The notes beneath the pieces were generated by a model. The model had not been told where the DNA came from, made no database searches, and worked only from the letters and a program-made list of their open reading frames with translations. Below, piece after piece: positions 56,250 through 64,000 of a stretch of 64,000 bases of DNA (position 1 is the first letter of the stretch; each line of letters opens with the position of its first letter). The position numbers and the translations under genes are program-made. This stretch comes from Siderastrea siderea (lineage: Eukaryota; Cnidaria; Anthozoa; Scleractinia; Rhizangiidae). The DNA lies in the NCBI GenBank assembly GCA_964030785.1, contig OZ034970.1:36149943-36213942 (forward strand), in the 5' to 3' direction.

Positions 56250-56475
56250 TTACAGTATATTAAGCTTCCTGCTCAGAAAAATGATGGAATTTGTAGTCTG
56301 AAATACTGTACAAAAAATTATGTATTTAAAATTTCTAGATGTGGGTGGCACTTTCCTGTCCAAAATTCTTATCACAACTTTATGACAGAATGAACACCAA
56401 ATTATAGGGTTGAACACAAAGGGAATACTAGCACCAATCAATGTAAAAAAGGACCATGTCAAGGCGACAATCTGT
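56250..56475 (-). other. Possible terminal exon of a multi-pass membrane protein
   Basis: On the minus strand a strong acceptor (pyrimidine tract then TTTCACAG) precedes IVALTWSFFTLIGASIPFVF, NPIIWCSFCHKVVI and then a basic tail to a stop at 56250. The NPIIW phrase with a following charged tail resembles TM7 of rhodopsin-type receptors. No upstream exons were found before the DUF4419 gene, so this may be a relic or chance. Confidence 0.25.
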
Positions 56476-56671
56476 GAAACAAAGACAGATGTGGGAGAGA
56501 GGCAGATCTAAGTTTTCATCAAAAAATGCCAGGAACATTTTTAAAGATCTTTAGGGCTGAACACTCCTCACTCCAAACAATTTCACCCCCTCCCCCTGCC
56601 CCCCGCCCAGACCATTTTTTAACTTTTCACTTTACACCCTCTCTAGGAAGTGCAAGTCTTGGTCACCCACT

Positions 56672-57792
56672 TAGACTGTGAGTAGTCTCTAATTTTGGCG
56701 ATGGCGAATGTGGGGCGGACGAAATACACATACGTGCGCAAAATTTCGAGGAGACGCGACGTGAAGGGAGTGCCAAAAATTAGAGACTACAGACAAAGCC
56801 AGGGAGTTTGAATTAAGCACGCACATTCCAAGCGTAAAACTCTGATTGGCCCTTTTTGGGATACCTGTCAACAATATGGCAATAGTAGACAAGCTGCTGT
56901 CAGCACTAACGATAACATCGACTCCTTTTCAGTTTAGTGAGATGGCAGACAGATCACAGGGTTGTCTGGACAAAAAGCGAGGTTTCTTCAAAGTGATATT
57001 CCGTTCGGCTGAAGATTGTTTGCCCAAGCCATTCCAAGAGCTGTTAAAATCATAATCTACTCACTACTGTGAGTTGAGATTTCATCTAAATTTTAACATC
57101 GATACGGGACCGATCGAACTGAAAAAAGTATTGTCTGCACGGATGAAGTACAAAACTCAGTTTCCGCTCGCTGGCTGCTTCGTTTTGCTCTGTGTTGAAA
57201 TAAAACTTCCTGGCTCGCAGGAAGTTTCATTTTCGTTCGCATCGACCTCAAACTTTCAGTGAAAGTAGAAAAAAATTGCTGCGTCTTCGACGTTATTTTT
57301 TTTTTTGATGGGATTTTTGGAGACGAAGAAAATGACCTCGGCGACTGCTAAATCCGTAAAAGTGTTTGACGGGATTTTGATATGACAGCGCCGCTTCTTG
57401 GGACTAAAAATTTACTGTCGACCGAAATTCCAAACTCAACGGTCATTTCTTCTTCGAGATGAGAGGCTGTAATTTTTCCTCTTGATCACGGCCCATCCAG
57501 TCGAGTACTGGTCGAATCCAAATAAACAATGCAAACCGTTTCATTTGCGATAACATCTTCCGCAGTTAAGAGAAGGAATCCCATTGGTTGCGCTTAATTG
57601 GCTTGTAAGACGATATGAACTTTACATCCCAAAATCACTCGGCCGTGAAAGGTCAAAATCCCTGGCTTTGTCTGTAGTCTCTAATTTTCGGCGCTCCTTT
57701 CACGTCATGTCTTCTCGAACTTTTGCACGCGCATGTGTATTTCGCCCGCCCCACAATCACCATTGCCAAAATTAGAGACTACTCGCAGTCTA
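56672..57792. mobile_element. 1.12-kb MULE-like element with 136-bp TIRs and 9-bp TSD
   Basis: Flanks TCACCCACT (56663-56671) and TCATCCACT (57793-57801), one mismatch. Termini TAGACTGTGAGTAGTCTCTA and inverted TAGACTGCGAGTAGTCTCTA; TIRs 56672-56807 and 57657-57792. No transposase; short internal frames only. It sits about 120 bp beyond the DUF4419 stop codon, likely in or next to its 3' UTR. Confidence 0.85.
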
Positions 57793-57919
57793 TCATCCAC
57801 TGGCAACCAATCTACAAAATCAAAACCGTAGGAAAAGTTACGAGAAACAGTGTGGCAAAAAAAATGCTAGACTGCTGTAAGGTAGTCCTCTAAAAACTTG
57901 TTGCCTTCCTCATGTAAGT

Positions 57920-59086
57920 TTAGTGACAGCGAAATGGTGAGTTTTCAGATATCAAAAGAGACCAGCCTTGGAACGGTTGCACCGACACCTCCTTATCGTC
58001 TGAACTGTGGAGAGTAAAACCCAGCATTCCTGCAACAAGTGCAGCATTGTCCTTCACTGTGCCGGTCTGATCTATGAGAGTGAGTGGTACACTGACCAGT
58101 CCCTTGGTCATATCACTGACTCGAGTTACACGAAATAATACTTTTCTTGGACCTTCCAGAAACCGGGCTATCCACCCTCTGTAAATGTAGCGACCCTCTA
58201 TGATCATTCCTGAGCCATACTCATTCTCATAGGTTACAATATGGCTCCACCATTTCTTGTCTGGTCTCCCCTGATAGGTATCCAACAATTTGCTGAACAC
58301 AGTCTCTACCAGATCCCACCATTCTGATTCCAGAGTAAGGTCGCTTTCTATGGGCTCTAACAGCGTTCTTAGCACCTTCAGTTTGGACTTTAACTTCTTC
58401 CAGTCTTCTTCGGTTCCCAGCATTTCCACTGCAGGAATTCCACATCCTGCCCTCAATCCATACCGGAAATACTTCTTCATTGAATACATCAGTGTAATTT
58501 GAGAAACGATCTTCTGCACCGGAGTCGTGGTGCCAAAATCCGGAGTCAAGCCATCCACGAATTCGGGAACTTTAACGTTCTCCTTAATTCCCTTTGCTAT
58601 TTGATCAAAGAACCAATTGTAGTCGACGGTGTAGATAGTAGGGTCGTCCACCTGCACCTCGATGGCTTTCTTTCCTTCAAAATTAACAAATAGATTGCGA
58701 ACCGACTCCTTGTCTGCATGCTTGTCGATCTCGCAGGCCACTCGGTTTATCACACTGAACCACCAGTCGTCAGGCGAGATTCTTAGTTTCCAGTGATTGT
58801 TGTATGCCGTCAAAACAGCACCAAACAATCCACAGTTTCCAAGCGAGTAAATGTTCTCCTCTGATCCCACGGCGGGAATGATTTCCGTGGCAGCGTGCTT
58901 CTCGCTTGCACAGCTTTCTTCCCCGAAGATCAAGCGTCTCACATCAGGCGCGTACTGTTTGATCAACTGTTTGGCCTCTACCGGTACTAGCTCCGTATCT
59001 TCGATCTTAGAAGGAACAAGGTTGATTGCCAGCATAACACATTTGACATTCGGTTTATCGGGTGTGCGTACAGACGACTTGGCCAT
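57920..59086 (-). CDS. DUF4419-family protein (single exon)
   Basis: 388 aa from the ATG at 59086 to TAA at 57922-57920. The fold signature of the DUF4419 family is visible: VLTAYNNHWKLRISPDDWWFSVI near residue 95-117 (position only), a RNLFVNFEGKK segment, a mid-part GIPAVEMLGTEEDWKKLKSK, DKKWWSHIV, GWIARFLEG. Function unknown; the family is common in fungi and scattered in animals. An in-frame ATG at 59206 exists, but it lies upstream of a TATA-like site at 59174-59183, so 59086 is the better start. Intronless; the gene's 3' flank holds a MULE-like element. It is head-to-head with the CEP170-type gene. Confidence 0.85.
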   Translation of the reverse strand: MAKSSVRTPDKPNVKCVMLAINLVPSKIEDTELVPVEAKQLIKQYAPDVRRLIFGEESCASEKHAATEIIPAVGSEENIYSLGNCGLFGAVLTAYNNHWKLRISPDDWWFSVINRVACEIDKHADKESVRNLFVNFEGKKAIEVQVDDPTIYTVDYNWFFDQIAKGIKENVKVPEFVDGLTPDFGTTTPVQKIVSQITLMYSMKKYFRYGLRAGCGIPAVEMLGTEEDWKKLKSKLKVLRTLLEPIESDLTLESEWWDLVETVFSKLLDTYQGRPDKKWWSHIVTYENEYGSGMIIEGRYIYRGWIARFLEGPRKVLFRVTRVSDMTKGLVSVPLTLIDQTGTVKDNAALVAGMLGFTLHSSDDKEVSVQPFQGWSLLISENSPFRCH

Positions 59087-59756
59087 CCTGCAGCAAAACT
59101 TCCGACCAGCGACAAAACAGAAATGTGGCGAAAGTAACAACGTTGCAGCCTGCTTGAATAGGGGAGCGCACGTGCTATATAGCGCACGAAACTGCGCGAA
59201 TGTCAATCTGTCATTGATAAAGCCAATGAACCAATCGCCAAACCAATCGACCTGCTGTCACGTAGCTTACGTCATTTTCAACGCGTGACCGTCACGCACG
59301 GTTATACTGAGCTTGCACAGCCCTCAACTTTGCTAAAGGACAATTTTATGGGCCCTTAATGATGATCATCCAAGGGATTTTTCCACATTTGCACCATGCA
59401 AGGGACTTTTCCACATTTTTGCATACATAGATTACCGTGCAATATTTTTGCAGAAAACGATCGTTGGCGCCCAATTTTTAACTGAGCCAACAGTATCACT
59501 TAGAGCAGCGGTCTTAGGTTTTGCGAAAACAACATAGCCAACATCGACAAATTTTTACTCGAAGAGCCGAAGAAAATGTATTCTTTTCGCTTCTTTCTTG
59601 TCTCCAATAGCAAGACAAATGACTCCTGTCCCCTCAAGAAGTGAAGGATCGTAACTTAAGACCAAAATGCGGCTACCTTTGAGCTATTTATCATGCGAGA
59701 AGATCTTCTTGAAGAACGCGTAAGTTTGCGGCTGGTAGCTTCGCTTGTTGCTAGCG
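59087..59756. promoter_or_regulatory. Divergent intergenic region, DUF4419 / CEP170-type gene
   Basis: 670 bp between the two start codons. Contains the TATA-like site and a TTACGTCATT CRE-like word (about 59268-59277) near GTGACCGTCACGCACGG. Nothing else recognised. Confidence 0.5.
59174..59183 (-). promoter_or_regulatory. TATA-like box of the DUF4419 gene
   Basis: The palindromic GCTATATAGC is about 90 bp upstream of the ATG at 59086; predicts a start near 59145-59150 on the minus strand. Confidence 0.45.
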
Positions 59757-59867
59757 ATGAAAACAGATGTCGAATGGGCTCTTTTGAGTCCGGAAGGAAC
59801 TTATCACAAACTTTGTGAACCGAATTTTTTTGTTGGGAGAGAGGATGACATGGACTTAACGCTCAAG
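59757..59867 (+). CDS. CEP170: CEP170-type gene exon 1
   Basis: 37 codons starting MKTDVEWALL; donor GTAGGA at 59868. An in-frame upstream TTG is not needed. Confidence 0.85.
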
Positions 59868-62171
59868 GTAGGATTTATCAATTTCCGCTTTAGTTTTTTC
59901 TCTTTGTCAATGTTTTCCTTGTTCGAACGCCCTGGTGAAAATTTCGACGCGTTGCAACATACATTTTGCTTGACCTCACCCGTAGCGAGTTCTAGATGTA
60001 TTTTGTTTTTCTCTCCGCATTCTTCTGTGTGATTATTATTACTAACGAGCGAAAGTTATCGCGCAAGGTATCTGAGGTGATTTAGAAATTTTTGCACACG
60101 GGTGCGAAAGGTGTCACCAGGGTATTTAATTTGAGGAAAGAAAAATGTCAAATGGATGCAAGTTTAAATCGAACAGCTGCAAAGATCAGACTTGCCTAAC
60201 TTAATCAACAGAGCTATATAGTGAACACGCACAAGTTACTTATTTTGAGTTTCATTGGCAAATAAGGAAAATCTTAAGACTTTGTTCTTCAGTACAGTAA
60301 AATGTCACGCCATTTGTTCGTGGCTGTGCCGTGAAAAATAATTAAGACGGAATCCATCAGGAAATTGAGTAATCAGTGGACAAAAACCTTGTACCAGAAT
60401 AATTTAAAGTTTATCGCATTCTTTTTTACACTTTTTAAGAGCTATAGACGTAATTAGTTACCTGTATAGTAATAACACCAAAGACAATTTCTTATGGGAG
60501 CCCGTGAAATTAAATTTCAAATTTCACAGGAATTGTGTAAACACGGGTAAAATAGGTAAATTTTTATGCGTAAGATTTCATTTTGTGAAATTTGAAATTT
60601 ACTTTCTCGGGCTCCAATAAGAAATTGTCTTTGGGGTTATTACATATAATAAATTACATTCATAGCTCTCAAAAAATGTAAAAATGAATGCGATATGCTT
60701 TAAATTATTCTGGTACAAGATTTTTGTCCACTGAAAATTAAAATTACTCAATTTCCTAATGGATTCCGTCTTAATGTTTGATAACTAAGGGCCGGGTCGC
60801 ACTACAGTCAAAAACAAAAATTGGCCCATGCGAAAACTTCTAAAAATTTGAAACCGCAAACTGAAGTGCCAAAATTTGAGAACATTTTCAGGGTCGCACT
60901 GCAATTTACATATCATTGATCAGATTTCAGATCGACCCGCCAACTGCGTGGTAAATGTGTGATGATTTTAGTAAACATGAATGTGAATCAGGCGTTTTGC
61001 GTGGCCATTGCCATTTTGCTTCTTCAAATGATTAACATCCAACAGCAGCAAATGTTTGCATTTCTTATTCTGTATCAGAGATGGGCAAATGAATATAGAG
61101 AAATGCTGAACATCGCTTTTCTTAGGAGACGGCGACATTTCCATCGAGTTCGTGATAGGATGTCGGACTGATGGATCGGTTAGCACTTGCCAAAATACCG
61201 CTAGGCCCTGGTAAGTCCAAGTCCGGTCAAACCTGCGGAGGGTTATAGTATCTGAAGTCCTGATAACTCATTGGGAAAGATCCCGGCGCGTATGATAAGG
61301 ATATCGTCCGTCCATGCTAAACACACGCGCGTAATAATTTCCCGCCAGTACAGGTAGGATCGACCTGTAATGGGTCAAATCGATTAGCGATGACAGCTCC
61401 GGAAGCGGCTTCCTTTGTTTTCCTCGATTTTTGCAAAATCAGCCTGCCCCACCCATGCACTATGGCGTCTTTGAAGTTTGGTCGGTTTTTCAAATTTTTT
61501 TCAAACTGGCGAAAAGCCGGTCGCCTTAGGAAACCTGACATGATGACAGATTTTTAATCTAAAACAGACACAAAATTGAATGAAATTTCACAAGTGCGAC
61601 CCAGGCCTAACCTGTAGTGAGGTCAAGGCATTTTACTATTGTTTGTATCTTGTCTTTAGTCCAGAAGTGTGGACAAACAACATGCTGTGATCTCAGTAAA
61701 TGCAGAGAATAGGGAGTACAAATTACATGATCTTGGAACTTTGAATGGTGTAAGTAGGATTATGGTCATTTTTTTGTTAGAAGCCATGATTAAGGGCCAA
61801 TATAACCTGTAATGCCTGCTGTGTCTGAGTGTGCTTGATGGAACGTTGATATTATGTGTCAACTTAGCCTCTTTTTGGTATAATTTACACACAAGGAAAC
61901 AAGTTGTTGTGAGTGTAATGATCAAAGCAATAGTTGACATCATTTAGACATGCATCTTTATTTGTTTGTAATTTCTTCATTTACATATGTATATTTGGTA
62001 CTTGACTTCTTTCATTTATTGATATTAATGTAAAACACTACCCACCCAGACTAGCCACTGCTATTTGTGGGATAGTGTAGTTCTTTTATTTTAATTATGA
62101 AATTGAATAATGAACTTTGAAACTTTGAAACTTTGAAACTTTGACTCAAATGTAGTGCCAGGCCTGTTAAC

Positions 62172-62217
<46 letters not shown>

Positions 62218-62719
62218 GCAACTTTATTTCATGGGGGTAAAACACATTTACAGTTAAAAACTGACGAACGTGTGGCCCTCTATTATATTTCATATGAAGT
62301 CTTAATAATCAATGTGATAGTCTCAATTTATTTGTCAAATATATTTATTGAGTAATTTAAGTTTATAAAAGATCATTATATTGATATTCTTATAGATGTC
62401 CTGAGTCAATCTGGGTGTATTGAAAAGGAAAAACAGGATCTCCAAAGGAAGGGTCAAGAAATGAGAGTAAAGGTCACGGAACTCAAATTACCAATCCCCT
62501 TTATTCCCCAGCCCCAACTTTTTAGTTTATATAATGCAAATATTAGTTTTTGTTCCCTATTTCTGCAATTAAATTAAAAACTTTATTCAACTCATTTTTA
62601 ATTTAGTTCTTTATTTTTAACTCAGCATGATTGTTTTTTTCAGACATTTGTCAATGAAGTGAGAGTAAGGCAGCAACCAGTGAACTTAAAGCTGAGAGAC
62701 AATGTTCGATTTGGATATG
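59757..62719 (+). CDS. CEP170: CEP170-type FHA-domain protein, first three coding exons (partial)
   Basis: Exons 59757-59867, 61660-61749 and 62644-62719 give 92 residues forming an FHA domain at the N-terminus: VGR (26-28), SRSVDKQHAVI (38-48), DLGTLNGTFVN (61-71), LRDNVRFGY. SRSVDKQHAVI plus GTLNGTFVN and FGYD are the CEP170/CEP170B signature; these are microtubule-associated centriolar appendage proteins, with FHA domains that bind phosphothreonine. Exons 1-2 and 2-3 join at phase 0 over GT-AG introns. Exon 3 ends in a U12-like AT-AC donor (ATATCCTTT at 62720). The rest of the gene lies beyond the window; I could not find exon 4. Paralogue (CEP170 or CEP170B) is not resolvable. Confidence 0.85.
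60346..60770. mobile_element. TTAA-flanked fold-back element with about 190-bp arms
   Basis: TTAA at 60342-60345 and 60771-60774; ends GACGGAATCCATCAGGAAAT / inverted GACGGAATCCATTAGGAAAT. The arms meet around a 55-bp centre. In intron 1 of the CEP170-type gene. Confidence 0.85.
60789..61607. mobile_element. 819-bp Harbinger-like element (TAA TSD) with a small basic ORF
   Basis: Ends GGGCCGGGTCGCACT and inverted GGCCTGGGTCGCACTT, flanked by TAA at 60786-60788 and 61608-61610. The plus strand 60962-61171 encodes a 69-70 aa peptide with QRWANEYREML and FLRRRRHFHRV, reminiscent of the N-terminus of Harbinger transposase-associated proteins; a minus-strand frame (61541-61317) is also open. No DDE domain, so non-autonomous. 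Confidence 0.75.
61660..61749 (+). CDS. CEP170: CEP170-type gene exon 2
   Basis: 30 codons (SRSVDKQHAVI to GTLNG); acceptor GTCTTTAG, donor GTAAGT. Confidence 0.9.
61750..62643 (+). other. CEP170-type gene intron 2
   Basis: Contains (AACTTTG)n at 62113-62145 and (AAT)n at 62171-62218. A pseudo-exon-like stretch at 62399-62469 has splice-like borders but a stop in the CEP170 frame. Confidence 0.6.
62644..62719 (+). CDS. CEP170: CEP170-type gene exon 3
   Basis: 25 codons plus one base (TFVNEVRV to RFGY); acceptor TTTTTTCAG. A stop follows within six codons if not spliced and no GT donor is available, so the ATATCCTTT AT-AC donor is used. Confidence 0.85.
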
Positions 62720-64000
62720 ATATCCTTTAAGAATGGTTTCAAGCTTGAATTACATAGCATAACATTTTATAAAAATAGTTATTATTACGTTTAGGTGTGG
62801 TACACTGCTCAGGTCGCTATTTTGGTTGAAAAGCTTTTGTCTAGAAGCACTCAAAATAAGTACATACAGCTATAGTTTGGTTCCTAGGCAAGCTCATAAC
62901 CAAGATAATGTGAAAAAGATTCTCAATAATTTACGGCCACAAAAATGTTCACCTTTCGTTTGGTCCAACTTGTATCTTGAATTCTTCTTCTGTGCTAGTT
63001 TTAGCATTCTTTCTTTTTTCCCTTTTTTGGGGGGGAGGGGGAGGTGGAGGGGGTCATTCTTCATATTTTTTTCTTCTTAATGATACAGTTGATTTATTCC
63101 AGCCTGTAGTCTAAAATTTTCTTTTATAGGCAGAAATCCTTATAAAGCCAATCATCAGATCTAGAAATTATAGCATACAAGGTTGAATTTTTTACAAAAC
63201 CAACTCTACATAACATACATGTCTATCAAGTGAAACGATGCGTAGAATAAAATACATGTATAATGCATTTTTTCTTTAATTCTCTAAAGGCCTCTAAAGA
63301 TTAGTTTGTTGGAGTAAAAATTTTTCTAGCATTATTGATTAAGTACTGCATTGATTCATACATGCATAGGTCAATTCTGGAAAATTATGTTCTTGAGAAA
63401 GTCTTTTTTTATAGCTCTCAGTGGCTAGTAATTCAGAATTACAAAAGGTTTGTAACCAATATACTGTGGTAAATTTGTTTAAGTAACACATAGGTAGGCG
63501 AGAATTCTGATTGGTCTTTGTGGTGTCTTGCATTATCCCTAAACAAAACAGAGCAGAAGATATGCAAATGATCTGGCATGTTGTATTGAGATCTGGTTGG
63601 ATTCAGTTGCTTTGTTTCTGTGTTATGAATAACACATACATTAGATAAACCTAAAAGTTCATGTGCTAAATTTCAAAATCAGACAGTTAACTTGTTAATA
63701 TGGAGTTTGTGAATAATGCAGCAGACTATTGAAGAGGAGAGAGTATACATGGTGTGTTTTTCAGACACCATTTCCAGAACTGCTGTTAATTATGGCGATC
63801 GCAACATGTACATCTGCCCTTATCCGTGTGCTCCAATATTTTGTCCTTGTTGCCAGACAGTTGTTCACGTACAATCTCAGGTTAGAAATTTGGTTGTTTT
63901 TTTTTTCTTGTATCAAAAGATTATTAATTTTGCAATCTTTTTGGGTGCCAATGATGTCTGTTTGAGCACAACAATTGTGAGACAGTGTCCTTGAAAAGTT
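62720..64000 (+). other. Start of a probable U12-type intron, to window end
   Basis: AT-rich, a GGGGGAGGGGGAGG patch near 63030-63055. No exon matching the next CEP170 segment was found, and no clear U12 branch site. Confidence 0.5.

Noticed and set aside
59087..59206. 40-codon N-terminal extension of the DUF4419 protein
   Set aside because: It starts upstream of the TATA-like site and has no family-like features.
62399..62469. Possible extra CEP170 exon
   Set aside because: Splice-like borders, but a TGA in the required frame; exons 2 and 3 already join to a complete FHA motif.
63764..63880. Possible CEP170 exon 4
   Set aside because: A TTTTTCAG acceptor and GTTAGA donor exist, but the translation does not resemble the FHA continuation in any frame.

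Overview
The window is animal nuclear DNA. It holds intron-rich metazoan genes (PEX6 with 9 coding exons, a CEP170-type FHA gene with a probable U12 intron, an Hsp20-domain gene, ribonucleotide reductase R2, a single-exon DUF4419 gene) embedded in dense transposon debris. The mix (Tx1/L1-like LINEs, a Penelope-like element, many short TIR elements, a DUF4419 gene in an animal) fits an anthozoan cnidarian, probably a stony coral. That assignment is inference.

Layout: (1) 1-603 (-) RRM2, running off the left edge, head-to-head with PEX6. (2) 899-20698 (+) PEX6; the nine exons join in frame to 1,124 codons plus stop. Intron 5 holds a near full-length LINE (6604-13026) with a 12-bp target duplication and a TTAA-flanked fold-back element inside its ORF2. 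Intron 6 holds a 106-108 bp tandem repeat. Intron 7 holds a MULE-like element that itself received a twin-primed LINE. Intron 8 holds several TIR elements and a 30-bp minisatellite. (3) 20699-30221 intergenic: nested TIR elements and copies of the 106-bp repeat. (4) 30222-43213 (+) small heat-shock-type gene with two perfect heat-shock elements and a TATA box upstream. (5) 43214-57919: a Penelope-like element in head-to-head inverted copies (45147-48639), a hAT-like element inside a tandem repeat, more TIR elements. (6) 57920-59086 (-) DUF4419 gene, head-to-head with (7) 59757-64000+ (+) a CEP170-type gene continuing past the right edge.

The cellular genes are unrelated in function: dNTP synthesis, peroxisomal import AAA ATPase, chaperone, unknown DUF4419, centrosomal FHA protein. 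What unites the window is two divergent gene pairs sharing short promoters and introns filled by layered insertions. Many insertions can be delimited to the base by target-site duplications (TTAA, TAA/TTA, TA, 8 bp, 9 bp, 12 bp, 16 bp). No bacterial-type system, CRISPR array or rRNA gene was seen.
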